This document shows positions 1-8,417 of a stretch of DNA of 37,471 nt, one piece after another. The position numbers and the translations under genes were made by a program. Source of the DNA: Azohydromonas sediminis (GTDB taxonomy: Bacteria > Pseudomonadota > Gammaproteobacteria > Burkholderiales > Burkholderiaceae_C). Location: the NCBI RefSeq assembly GCF_003574675.1, contig NZ_QOAZ01000033.1, positions 1-37,471 of the forward strand, read 5' to 3'. The notes beneath the pieces are model-generated. The model saw only the letters and a program-made list of their open reading frames with translations. It was not told the DNA's origin and ran no database searches. Position 1 is the stretch's first letter; each line of letters starts with the position of its first letter.

Positions 1-426
1 GCCGTCGTACTCGCGCCCGCGCGTGAGCGACGACAACGCCTACGTGGAGAGTCTGTTCCGCACGGCGAAGTACCGACCGGAGTTCCCGGACAAGGGCTTC
101 GCCGACCTCGACGAGGCCCGCGCGTGGGCGTCGCACTTCGTGCGCTGGTACAACCACGAGCACCGTCACAGCGGCATCCGTTACGTCAGCCCGGCGCAGC
201 GTCACGCAGGCGACGACACGGCGATCCTCGCGGCGCGCCACGCGCTGTACCTGCACGCTCGCGAGCGCCACCCGCGCCGCTGGTCGGGCGTCACGCGCAA
301 CTGGACGCCCATCGCTGCGGTGACTCTGAACCCTGAACACGACGCCGTCGTCAAGGCACGCTCGGGGTGCGTCGATACGCAGCCACTGGCTGCATGAACG
401 AGGCGACAACTACCTTGACGCGCGCC
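1..426 (+). mobile_element. IS3-family insertion sequence, 3' end (left copy)
   Basis: This is the downstream end of an insertion sequence whose upstream part lies outside the window. It matches the reverse complement of 36951-37376 almost perfectly: I see three substitutions (near 210, 256 and 338 here) and no gaps. Identity stops abruptly at position 426 here and 36951 there, which marks the element's end or lies very close to it. The element points into the locus. Its right end touches the first glycosyltransferase gene. Confidence 0.85.
2..397 (+). CDS. IS3-family transposase OrfB, C-terminal fragment
   Basis: This is the C-terminal part of a DDE (rve-type) integrase/transposase that would catalyse strand transfer of the insertion sequence. 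The visible part holds the last catalytic acidic residue in the NAYVESLF motif and the family's C-terminal signature WYNHEHRHSGI, typical of IS3-family OrfB. The reading frame is open to the window edge (first full codon at position 2), so the GTG at 23 is only an internal start and the real start lies upstream. The other copy, at the opposite end of the window, differs by two amino acids (His/Gln and His/Arg). The protein here is partial because of the window edge; nothing shows that the element is defective. Confidence 0.85.
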   Translation, partial: PSYSRPRVSDDNAYVESLFRTAKYRPEFPDKGFADLDEARAWASHFVRWYNHEHRHSGIRYVSPAQRHAGDDTAILAARHALYLHARERHPRRWSGVTRNWTPIAAVTLNPEHDAVVKARSGCVDTQPLAA

Positions 427-434
427 GCCTTGGC

Positions 435-1331
435 TTGAACACGCCGATCGTGTCCGTCGTCATCCCGGCCTACAACGCCGCGGCATTCGTGCGCCGCGCG
501 GTCGACAGCGTGCTCGCGCAGACGATGGCCGGTGTCGAAGTGATCGCGGTCGACGATGGCAGCACCGACGACACCTGTGGTGTGCTCGCCGGGTACGGCG
601 ACTGCTTGCGCCTGCTGACCCAGGCGAATGCCGGCCCGGCGGCCGCGCGCAACCGCGGCCTGCGCGAGGCCCGCGGCGAGTTCGTGGCCTTCCTCGATGC
701 CGACGACTGGTGGCTGCCGGCCAAGCTCGAGCGGCAGGTGGCCTTGATGCGCGCCCGCCCGGATGTGGGCTTTTGCTCGACCGCCACGCGCGTGGTCACG
801 CAGGCCGGCAAGCCGGCAGGCGACTGGCCGTGTTGCATGGAGGACGAGGGACCGCTGCTGGAGCTGCTCTTCGTGCGCAGTGCGGCCATCAGCGGCTCCA
901 CGTCGGGCGTGCTGGGACGGCGGGCGTTGTTGACCGAGGTCGGCGGCTTCGACGAGGCGCTGCGCGGCTTCGAGGACCCGGATCTGTGGATCCGCCTCGC
1001 GGCGCGTACCCGCTATGCCTGCATCCCCGAACCACTGACGGTGGTCGTGCGCACGCCAGGCAGCGTCAGCAGCCACCTGCCGCGCATGCGGGCGGCGACG
1101 CTGGCTTCTTTCCGCAAGAACCGCACGCTGCTGCCGCCCGGCAAGCGAGGCAGCTTCTGGCGCGACGCCTGTGCGGGTGCACTGCTCGACTACGCCAAGA
1201 TGGCCGCGCGCGCAGGCCGTCGGGACTGGGCGTGGCGGTGGGCCAGCGAGGCCGCTTTCTACGCGCCGCTGGGACGCGGGCGCTGGGCATGGGGGCTGAT
1301 GCGCGACCTGCTGAGCGGACACCAGCCGTGA
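435..1331 (+). CDS. Family 2 glycosyltransferase
   Basis: A 298-residue inverting GT-A glycosyltransferase of family GT2, expected on the cytoplasmic face of the membrane and adding one sugar to a lipid-linked repeat unit. The N-terminus has the usual SVVIPAYN strand, the nucleotide-binding VDDGS around residues 39-43 and the metal-binding DADD around 88-91. A GFEDPDLW segment near residue 183 fits the acceptor/catalytic acidic region. There is no membrane segment. The start used is TTG at 435, only 8 bases after the IS end and without a visible ribosome binding site. The frame runs open upstream into the IS, so the native start or promoter may have been lost. The next gene overlaps its stop by 4 bases. 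Donor and acceptor sugars cannot be deduced. Confidence 0.85.
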   Translation: MNTPIVSVVIPAYNAAAFVRRAVDSVLAQTMAGVEVIAVDDGSTDDTCGVLAGYGDCLRLLTQANAGPAAARNRGLREARGEFVAFLDADDWWLPAKLERQVALMRARPDVGFCSTATRVVTQAGKPAGDWPCCMEDEGPLLELLFVRSAAISGSTSGVLGRRALLTEVGGFDEALRGFEDPDLWIRLAARTRYACIPEPLTVVVRTPGSVSSHLPRMRAATLASFRKNRTLLPPGKRGSFWRDACAGALLDYAKMAARAGRRDWAWRWASEAAFYAPLGRGRWAWGLMRDLLSGHQP

Positions 1332-2257
1332 GCGGGACGCTCGTCAGCGTGGTCATCCCTGCGTACAACGCGCAGGCCTTCATCGCCGAGTGCATCGCGA
1401 GCGTGCAGGCGCAGCGCGTCGACGCCGACCTCGAGGTCGTCGTCGTCGACGACGGATCGACGGACGGCACCGCAGCCATCGTGCAGCAATTGCCCGGTGT
1501 GCGCCTGGTCTCGCAACCCAACTTGGGGCCGGCGGCCGCGCGCAATGCGGGCATCGCTGCCACGCAAGGGCCGCTCGTCGCCTTCCTCGATGCGGACGAT
1601 TTGTGGCCCGAAGGTTCGCTGGCGGCGCGACTGGACGTGCTGCAGCAACAGCCCGACGCTGCGATGGTGTTCGGCGACTGCCGACAGTTCGACGCGCAAG
1701 CACCACGGCAGCGCACGCTGTTCGAGGAAGGGGGCTGGGGACGGCGCGCCTGGGGCGACAGCGGCCTCGTGCCCGACGCCTACTCGAGGCTGCTCGACGA
1801 CAACTTCGTCACCACCGGCACCGTCATCGTGCGCCGCCAGGTGCTGGATGCCGTCGGCGCTTTCGCCGAGGACCTGCGTCTGGTCGAAGACCTGGAACTG
1901 TGGCTGCGCATTGCCCGCCACCATCCCGTGGCCTGGTGCGAGCGCGTGTGCCTGCTGCGGCGGCGACATGGCGCGAACACCTCGGCGGACCGCGCCGCGA
2001 TGGGCCTGGCCTGGCTCGAAGTTCTGCGCCGCCAGCGGATGCCAGCCGACGGCGCGCGGGCTGCGGGGCTGGCGCAGCTGAAGCGAGCCGTCGCCCACGA
2101 GTGCCTGAACCTGTGCGACCTCGCGCTGCAACGGGGGCAGCGGGCCGAGGCCATGCGATGGGCCTCGCGCAGCGTGTGGCACCGGCCGGCGTGGCGCTCG
2201 CTGCGGGGGCTGGCCAAAGCGATGCTCGGTACGGCCGGCCAAGGCCGGGCACGATGA
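1328..2257 (+). CDS. Family 2 glycosyltransferase
   Basis: A 309-residue GT2 glycosyltransferase. GTG at 1328 is chosen because it overlaps the previous stop (GTGA) and puts the SVVIPAYN strand at residues 6-13. DDGS lies at 41-44 and DADD at 88-91. The EDLELWLR segment near residue 190 is the usual acidic acceptor-loop motif. It resembles the preceding gene in its first 95 residues, including the shared GPAAARN helix, so the pair may come from an old duplication. The C-terminal 90 residues are helical, rich in Arg and Ala, and diverge from its neighbour. Overlaps on both sides show that it is translated as part of the 435-6316 operon. The sugar specificity is unknown. Confidence 0.85.
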   Translation: MSGTLVSVVIPAYNAQAFIAECIASVQAQRVDADLEVVVVDDGSTDGTAAIVQQLPGVRLVSQPNLGPAAARNAGIAATQGPLVAFLDADDLWPEGSLAARLDVLQQQPDAAMVFGDCRQFDAQAPRQRTLFEEGGWGRRAWGDSGLVPDAYSRLLDDNFVTTGTVIVRRQVLDAVGAFAEDLRLVEDLELWLRIARHHPVAWCERVCLLRRRHGANTSADRAAMGLAWLEVLRRQRMPADGARAAGLAQLKRAVAHECLNLCDLALQRGQRAEAMRWASRSVWHRPAWRSLRGLAKAMLGTAGQGRAR

Positions 2258-3960
2258 GTTCCGCCGTGCATACTGCATCGCGGGGTTTCGCCGACATCGT
2301 CTCCTTTGAAGAGGCGCCCTGCGGGGGCCACACCGAAACACCACGAACCTGGTTCGACGGGCACCTGCTGAACGCTGAGGCGCTGCGGCGCAGCCTCGCG
2401 CTCGAGCATGATGCCCCGCTGGGGTTGCTGCTTCGATGTGCCTGGCAGCGCTGGGCTCTGGCGCTGGCGTCGCGGCTGGAGGGGGTGTTCACGCTGGCGA
2501 TCCTCGATCGCGGCGAGCTGTACCTGTATCGCGATCCATCCGGGTTCCGGGACCTGTACTTGCGCCAGGTCGGCTCGGATCGCTTCGCCTTCGCCACCGA
2601 CCTCGACGGGCTTCGACGAGTGTCGCCGCGCCCGCTGGAGCCATCGCGCCACGCGCTGCACGAGTACCTGCGGTTCCTCGACATCGCCGCACCGAATGCA
2701 TGGTATGCCGGGGTGCAGGCGGTGGAGCCAGGGCAATGGGTGCGGTGTTCGGCGCGCGGCGTCGAATCGGGCTTGCGTGAAGAGACGACAGCGCTGGCCA
2801 CACCAGTCGTCGACTTCGACGATGCGGTCGACACCCTCGAGCAGCGCCTGCTGCACAGCGTAAGCCAGTGCCTGGAAGCTTCGCGGTCGCCGGCCGCATT
2901 CCTCAGCGGCGGTGTCGATTCGGCGCTGCTGTGCGCCGTCGCGGGCCGCCAGCGCCCCGACTTGACCGCGGTGACGGTGGGCTTCGAAGGAGCCGCCTTC
3001 GACGAAGCGCCGGTGGCGCAGAAGATCGCCTCGCACCTGGGGCTCACGCACCAGGTGCTGCGCTTCTCGCATGCGGACGACGTTGCCGCCTTCGAGCGGC
3101 TGGTTCGGCAAATGGACCAGCCGATGGCCGACCCGGCCACGCCCGCCACGCTGCTGTCGTTCGAGCATTGCCGCACGCGCTTCGACACCGTGCTCGACGG
3201 CTCGGGCGTCGAAGACGCGATCGGGTTCTACCCCCCGCGCCACATGCGCATCGCCGTGGCGTACGCGGCGCGGCTGCCGGCCGCCGTGCGCCGGGCACTG
3301 ACCCGCTGGCTGCGGCGCGTGCCGCCGCTGGCGGGCTACACGCCGCTCGTGGACTTCGAGCACCCGGCAGAGACGATGATCCGCTGGAAGGGCTTCACCG
3401 CCAGCGAGATCGCGGCACTGTGCGGCGAGCCCGCCTCGCTCGAGCGCACGCACTTCTATCGCACGTTCGAGCGCTTCCCGCGTCACGCGCACGTCGAGCG
3501 GTACAGTGCCGTGATGGCCTGCCTGCCGAGCGAGCGGCTGACCCAGTGTGAGCGCATCACGGGCCTGCCGATCCGCTACCCGTTCTGCGACCGCGCTGTC
3601 TTTGACTTCCTGCGAGCACTTCCCGTGCCGTACCGTCACACGCCCACCGAATCCAAGCGGGTGTTGCGTGCGTTGCTCGCACGGCATGTGCCGCGCCCGC
3701 TGTGGGACCTGCCCAAGCACGGTTTCAATTTCCCACTGCAGCGCTTCCTGGCAGCAGACGACCACGCGATGGTGCGCCGATACGTCATGCGCGGAAGGTG
3801 GCTGGAGCGCGGCCTTCTGCGCGCCGACGAAGTGCGGCGCTATGCGCGGCAGTACGTCGCGGGCGACGAACGGCTGATGTTCCGCGTCTGGGCGCTGGTG
3901 GTGCTGGGCGCCTGGCTCGATGCGCACGAAGACCTCATCATTCCCGCCTCCGGTGCCTGA
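2254..3960 (+). CDS. Asparagine synthase-like protein without glutaminase cysteine
   Basis: A 568-residue relative of class B asparagine synthetase. The C-terminal half has the PP-loop for ATP pyrophosphatase chemistry, SGGVDS at residues 218-223, followed by a second ATP-side loop, DGSGVED near 315, where true synthetases have SGDGGDE. The KHGFNFPL segment near residue 490 matches the family's conserved C-terminal loop. The N-terminal half keeps the Ntn-hydrolase-like layout (ILDRGELYLYRDPSGFRDLY) but begins MSSAVHT instead of Met-Cys-Gly, so it cannot use glutamine in the usual way. It may adenylate a carboxylate and join it to an amine or free ammonia, as lasso-peptide cyclases of this fold do; that is inference. 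The ATGA overlap with the upstream glycosyltransferase fixes the start. The second, canonical paralogue is at 16825-18768. Confidence 0.8.
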   Translation: MSSAVHTASRGFADIVSFEEAPCGGHTETPRTWFDGHLLNAEALRRSLALEHDAPLGLLLRCAWQRWALALASRLEGVFTLAILDRGELYLYRDPSGFRDLYLRQVGSDRFAFATDLDGLRRVSPRPLEPSRHALHEYLRFLDIAAPNAWYAGVQAVEPGQWVRCSARGVESGLREETTALATPVVDFDDAVDTLEQRLLHSVSQCLEASRSPAAFLSGGVDSALLCAVAGRQRPDLTAVTVGFEGAAFDEAPVAQKIASHLGLTHQVLRFSHADDVAAFERLVRQMDQPMADPATPATLLSFEHCRTRFDTVLDGSGVEDAIGFYPPRHMRIAVAYAARLPAAVRRALTRWLRRVPPLAGYTPLVDFEHPAETMIRWKGFTASEIAALCGEPASLERTHFYRTFERFPRHAHVERYSAVMACLPSERLTQCERITGLPIRYPFCDRAVFDFLRALPVPYRHTPTESKRVLRALLARHVPRPLWDLPKHGFNFPLQRFLAADDHAMVRRYVMRGRWLERGLLRADEVRRYARQYVAGDERLMFRVWALVVLGAWLDAHEDLIIPASGA

Positions 3961-6316
3961 TCCGACCCGCGCCCCTGCCGCCGACCTGAACGCCGCGCGC
4001 CCCGTGCGGGTACTGATGTACACGGCCTACCTCGATCCGGAGTACAGCGGCGCCGCGCTGCAGGCGTTGACGCTCGCGCGCGAACTGCGCCAGCGCGGCC
4101 ACCATATCGAGTTCGTGACCAACCGCTGGCCCGGGCTGAGCGAGACGGCCGTCGTCGACGGCTTTGCGGTGCAGCGTCTCGAACCCGGGCGGCTGCGCAA
4201 GCACCGCGAGTTCCGGCTGTGGCTGAACCTGGCGCGCTACGTGTGGCGGCGGCGCAGGGATTTCGACGTGCTGCACAGCCACGGCGCGTACTACACGCAC
4301 GCGTTCGTCGGGCCGCTGGCCCGACTGCTCGGTTTGAAGTCCATCGTCAAGGCGAGCTTGGCCCGGGACGATTTGCTCGGCCTGCGCGGCTCGCTGGTTG
4401 GCGCCATCCACCGCTTCATGCTGCGCCGCGTGAGCGCGTGCGTCGCCATCAGCCGCGACTTGATGCAGGAGTTTCGCAGCGGCGGCATCGCGCTGCAGCG
4501 CATCCACCACGTGCCCAACGGGGTGGACGTGGAGCGCTTCCGCCCCGCGTCCAGCGAGGAGCGGCCCGGCCTGCGCGCGCAGCTGGGGCTGCCCGCCGAC
4601 CAGCCGATCGTGCTTTTCGTTGGCGTGCTCGACCCGCGCAAGAACATCCGCTGGCTGGCCGAGCAGTGGGTCGCGCACGACGCGTTCGGCACCGGTGCGC
4701 TCTTGCTGGCCGTGGGCCCGCAGGGACGCGACGACCCCGATGGACGTCTGCGCGCCCATCTGGCAGCGCTGGCGCAAGCGCACCCGCAACGCTTTGCGCT
4801 GCACGACTACCACGCCGATCTGGCGCCCTATTACCGCTGCGCCAATGCGCTCGTGCTGCCCTCGTACAAAGAGGGACTGCCCAATGTGGTGCTGGAGGCG
4901 ATGGCGGCGGGCCTGCCCTGCGTGGCCGCGAGCGCCAGCGGCAGCCGCGAGCTGATCGACGACGGCGTGACCGGCCACCTGTACCCGCCGGACGACGTCG
5001 TTGGCCTGGCGCAGGCCATCCGCCGCGTACTGGGGCCCACCGGGCCGCAGATGGGCGCGAAGGGCCGCGAGGTCGCCACGGCGCGCTACGCGATCGGTAC
5101 GGTGGCCGACCGCTACGAGGTGCTGTACGCGCAGCTGCTGGGCCGGTCAGTGCGTGAGCAGATGCCCCCCCCGCTGCCGCTGCTGATGATCACCGAGCTG
5201 TACCTGCCCACCAAAGGCGGCACCGCGGTGATGTTCGAGGACGACTGCCGACGCCTCGGCGGGCGGGAGGTGCACGTCGTGACGGCTGCCGTCCCCGGTG
5301 ACGCCGACTTCGACCTCGGCCACCCGAACACCATCCACCGGCTCAACCTGCAGCGCTACGAGTGGATGCGGCCGGAGTCGCTGGCGATGTACACGCGCAT
5401 GTTCGTCACCTCGATGCGGCTGGCGCTCACCAACCGCTTCGCGGCAGTCCTGGCGGGCCGTGCATTGCCCGAAGGGCTGGTGGCCTGGGCCGTGGGGCGG
5501 CTGCGAGGCTGCCGCGTCGTGATCTACGCCCACGGCGAAGAGCTGACCGGCTGGGGACGGGGACGCAAGTTTCAGACGATGTGCTTCGCGTTGCGCCACG
5601 CCGATACGGTGCTGGCCAACAGCGATTTCACACGCGACACGCTGGTGTCGCTGATCGGCGTGCGGCCACAGCGCATCGCGATGGCCTACCCGGTGGTCGA
5701 CGCCGAACGCTTCCGTCCCGGTCTGCCCTGCGACGACCTGCGCGCGGGCATCGGCCTCGGGCCCGCGCAGAAGCTGATCCTCTCGGTCGGCCGGCTGCAG
5801 CGTCGCAAGAGCTTCGACCAGGTCGTGCGTGCGCTGCCGGGGCTGCTGGCGCGCGGCATCGACGTGCACCACGCCATCGTCGGCATCGGCGAGGACTGGG
5901 ACTACCTCGAGCGCACCGCCACCGAGCTGGGCGTGCGCGAGCGGTTGCACCTGCTGGGCCACGTCGCGCCCGACGACCTGCCGCGCTGGTACAACGCCTG
6001 CGACGTGTTCGCCATGCCCAACCGCGACATCGAGGGCGACACCGAGGGCTTCGGCATCGTCTACCTCGAAGCCAACGCCTGCGCGAAACCGGCGGTGGCC
6101 GGTATCACGGGCGGCACCGGCTCGGCCGTGGTGGACGGGCTGAACGGGCTGCGCGTGGACGGCGACAGCGTGGCGGCCGTGGAAGCGGGCCTCGCGCAGC
6201 TGCTGCTGAATCCTGCGCTGGCACAGCGGCTCGGCGAGGCGGGGCGCCAGCGCATCCTGGCCGGTTTCACGCCGCAGCGGCGGGTGGAGTTGATCCGGCG
6301 GCTGGTGACGTCATGA
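3953..6316 (+). CDS. Tandem two-domain GT4 glycosyltransferase
   Basis: One 787-residue frame contains two complete GT-B, family GT4 glycosyltransferases. The first (about residues 17-395) carries the EX7E catalytic motif EGLPNVVLE near 307. The second begins near Met404 and carries EGFGIVYLE near 698, so both look active as retaining transferases. GTG at 3953 is preferred over ATG at 3920 because GTGCCTGA gives the same 8-base overlap with the upstream stop seen at other junctions here. The join may be recent: a TGA in another frame (5155-5157) stands 4 bases before the ATG at 5162, followed by eight C residues, as if two adjacent genes had been merged by a small indel. The 3' end overlaps the convergent gene at 6311 by 6 bases. 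Confidence 0.8.
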   Translation: MPDPTRAPAADLNAARPVRVLMYTAYLDPEYSGAALQALTLARELRQRGHHIEFVTNRWPGLSETAVVDGFAVQRLEPGRLRKHREFRLWLNLARYVWRRRRDFDVLHSHGAYYTHAFVGPLARLLGLKSIVKASLARDDLLGLRGSLVGAIHRFMLRRVSACVAISRDLMQEFRSGGIALQRIHHVPNGVDVERFRPASSEERPGLRAQLGLPADQPIVLFVGVLDPRKNIRWLAEQWVAHDAFGTGALLLAVGPQGRDDPDGRLRAHLAALAQAHPQRFALHDYHADLAPYYRCANALVLPSYKEGLPNVVLEAMAAGLPCVAASASGSRELIDDGVTGHLYPPDDVVGLAQAIRRVLGPTGPQMGAKGREVATARYAIGTVADRYEVLYAQLLGRSVREQMPPPLPLLMITELYLPTKGGTAVMFEDDCRRLGGREVHVVTAAVPGDADFDLGHPNTIHRLNLQRYEWMRPESLAMYTRMFVTSMRLALTNRFAAVLAGRALPEGLVAWAVGRLRGCRVVIYAHGEELTGWGRGRKFQTMCFALRHADTVLANSDFTRDTLVSLIGVRPQRIAMAYPVVDAERFRPGLPCDDLRAGIGLGPAQKLILSVGRLQRRKSFDQVVRALPGLLARGIDVHHAIVGIGEDWDYLERTATELGVRERLHLLGHVAPDDLPRWYNACDVFAMPNRDIEGDTEGFGIVYLEANACAKPAVAGITGGTGSAVVDGLNGLRVDGDSVAAVEAGLAQLLLNPALAQRLGEAGRQRILAGFTPQRRVELIRRLVTS

Positions 6317-7552
6317 GGCCGTGCCGGCCGTCGGGGCAGCAGCCTGACGGCCGAATGTCGCGACCAGCACGGTGCCGAGCGCCGCCAGCCCCGTGAGCCG
6401 CATCAGCTTCCAAAGCCGCCCGCTGTGGTGCAGGCGCTGCCAGAAGAAGGGCAGCCGCTCGCGCCACGACTGCACGATCCACTGCGGGTCGCCGCTGCGC
6501 AGGATGCGTCCCAATTCGACTGTCGACAGGAACCGTAGCTCGGGATGCTGGCGCAAGGCCGCTGCGCACAGCGCATCGAGTTCTTCCAGACTGCGGCGGC
6601 ACTGCTCGGCGTCGAGGATGAAGTTGTCGCGGTGATTCTCGAGAATGCACGGCTGCCCCTCGGCCACGGCCTTGCTCAGGGCGTGCAACGCATACGCGGC
6701 GTCGCGACCGCGAGCAGGCTCGAAGTAGTCGGTGCGCACGAGGTAGGTCAGCCCGTCGGCACGATCGCCATTGACAATCGGACCCTCGTCGCCATCGGGC
6801 AGGCCCTTGGCGTTGCGCTGTGTCGAGCGCCAGCCCGGCGTGACGACGAACTCGATGCCGGCCGCAGCCCACGCGCGTTCGACATCACGCGTCCAGACGA
6901 AGGTGGGCGGCACGACGACGGCCGGTGGCTCACCCACGATGCGGCGGTATGCCGCCACCTCGGCATCGACGGCGGAACGCACTTCGGCAGCCGGCAGCGG
7001 TGCCGATGGCAGTCGCGACGCATCGACCCAGCGGCTCTGCAGGTGCGAGGGCAACTGCTCGGTGACGGCGGGCGGCGCCCGTCGCAGCCAGCCCACCACC
7101 GCCGGGTCGGTGCTGGCGACGAGCGCGGGCGGCCAGAAGTGCTCGTGGCCGTGCAACTGCAAGCTGAACACGTGGCGGGCCAGTCCGTCCTTCAGGGCTG
7201 CGAGGATGGACGCCAGCGGCGGTGCGTCGAGCTCGACGCGACGGTAGGCCCCACCGGCCGCGATGGTCGGGCCGTCTGGCACCGCCAGCACCAGCGCCAG
7301 GCTCATCACCGGATGCCGCCCTGCCCCGTCTCGGTGCCGGGCCAGGATGGCCGCAATCTGCTGTAGCGCCTGCGCCTGCGACAACGGGCCGGCGCCCCAG
7401 TCGTCGCTTTCGAGCACGAGGATCGGTCGCCGGAACACCGGCGCACGGCAGGCGCGGCCGATCGCGCCACGACACGCCAACAGAACCGCGGCCACTGCTG
7501 CCCCCCATACCAGCATGACGCCTGCAGCGAGCAGGTTCCACGACCAAGACAC
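6311..7552 (-). CDS. Membrane-anchored NodB-like polysaccharide deacetylase-family protein
   Basis: A 413-residue protein with an N-terminal membrane segment (about residues 5-27), a large domain expected in the periplasm, and a second hydrophobic stretch near the C-terminus (LTGLAALGTVLVATFG). The soluble part resembles the NodB carbohydrate-esterase fold: VLESDDWGAGP near residue 45 would be the metal/catalytic Asp motif, LQLHGHEHFWP the histidine motif, and PPTFVWTRDV and ILENHRDNF later motifs. It would remove acetyl groups from the polymer, but the motifs are atypical and it may be inactive or act on another substrate. GTG at 7552 is chosen: it has a GAGG sequence 8 bases upstream and follows the preceding stop by 10 bases. 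Longer starts would run about 100 bases into the formyltransferase gene. It is the last gene of the - strand run. Confidence 0.6.
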   Translation of the reverse strand: MSWSWNLLAAGVMLVWGAAVAAVLLACRGAIGRACRAPVFRRPILVLESDDWGAGPLSQAQALQQIAAILARHRDGAGRHPVMSLALVLAVPDGPTIAAGGAYRRVELDAPPLASILAALKDGLARHVFSLQLHGHEHFWPPALVASTDPAVVGWLRRAPPAVTEQLPSHLQSRWVDASRLPSAPLPAAEVRSAVDAEVAAYRRIVGEPPAVVVPPTFVWTRDVERAWAAAGIEFVVTPGWRSTQRNAKGLPDGDEGPIVNGDRADGLTYLVRTDYFEPARGRDAAYALHALSKAVAEGQPCILENHRDNFILDAEQCRRSLEELDALCAAALRQHPELRFLSTVELGRILRSGDPQWIVQSWRERLPFFWQRLHHSGRLWKLMRLTGLAALGTVLVATFGRQAAAPTAGTAS

Positions 7553-7562
7553 GGATCGTGCC

Positions 7563-8417
7563 TCAGGATCGGCTGCCGGCAGCCGGGTACCAGCATACGC
7601 GCACGCCGAGGTCGAGCCCCCGCAGCAGCCCCTGCGCCAACCGGCGGTCGACGACTCGCTCATGCCTCAGTCCACGCTGCTTCACCTGGTACAGCCGCCC
7701 CTTGTGCGGCTGTACCTGCCCGAAGCGTTCGCCAGCGGCCAAACGGCGCAGCAACTCGGCATAGACCTGCGCGCTCGTCTGCACCGCCCGCCAGAACAGC
7801 CGCAGTTCATCGTCGTCGGGCCGCACCTCGGGGCTCACGTGCGCGATCAAGCCGCCGGTGTCGATGCCGGCGTCGATCCAGTGCAGTGTGCAGCCCACCT
7901 TCTCGGGCTCGCCGTTGTACAACGCCCAGAACGTGCAGTCGGCACCCCGGTACTCGGGCGACAGACCGCCGTGCAGGTTCGCGATACCCAGCCGCCCCGT
8001 GGTCAGCAGCTCGCCACGGATCAGCGAAGTGCCGAAGACGGCGATCAGGTCGGGCTGCAGCTCGCGCGCCAAGGCGACCACGTCGGGGTGGTTGATGTGC
8101 GGCACCTCGCGCACCAGCTCCGGCCGGTCCAGCCGCGGTGGCTGGTCGCCGAAGAAAAACTTCGCCTCGCCGCCGCCGGTATAGCGCCGCCGGTCGCGCA
8201 GCCAGCGCCAGGCCTTGCGCGAGAAGTTGTCGGGCCGCAGCTGCCTGAGCAGCTTCTTCCACGAGAACTCCGAACCCGTCTCCTGCACGATGGCCTGCAC
8301 GTCGCCCGCGCGGCACAGCGCGTTGGCCACGTACAGGTGCCGCGGGCTGCGGCCGCACAGCACGAGCACCTTCAGGCGCGCAGCCTCGCCCGGCATCACA
8401 GCGGCAGCGTCAGCCAT
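7563..8417 (-). CDS. Formyltransferase family protein (probable sugar N-formyltransferase)
   Basis: A 284-residue enzyme of the methionyl-tRNA formyltransferase N-terminal (formyl_trans_N) fold, using N10-formyl-tetrahydrofolate. The three catalytic residues of the family can be placed: Asn147 and His149 in NLHGGLSPEYRG, and Asp186 in GIDTGG. It lacks the tRNA-binding C-terminal domain of Fmt, and its neighbours are all polysaccharide genes. A likely role is therefore N-formylation of an amino sugar, in the manner of ArnA or WbtJ-type enzymes; this is inference. ATG at 8417 gives an 8-base overlap (ATGGCTGA) with the upstream stop. A TTG at 8426 is an alternative. The last 35 residues are basic and have no recognised motif. 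Confidence 0.75.
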   Translation of the reverse strand: MADAAAVMPGEAARLKVLVLCGRSPRHLYVANALCRAGDVQAIVQETGSEFSWKKLLRQLRPDNFSRKAWRWLRDRRRYTGGGEAKFFFGDQPPRLDRPELVREVPHINHPDVVALARELQPDLIAVFGTSLIRGELLTTGRLGIANLHGGLSPEYRGADCTFWALYNGEPEKVGCTLHWIDAGIDTGGLIAHVSPEVRPDDDELRLFWRAVQTSAQVYAELLRRLAAGERFGQVQPHKGRLYQVKQRGLRHERVVDRRLAQGLLRGLDLGVRVCWYPAAGSRS

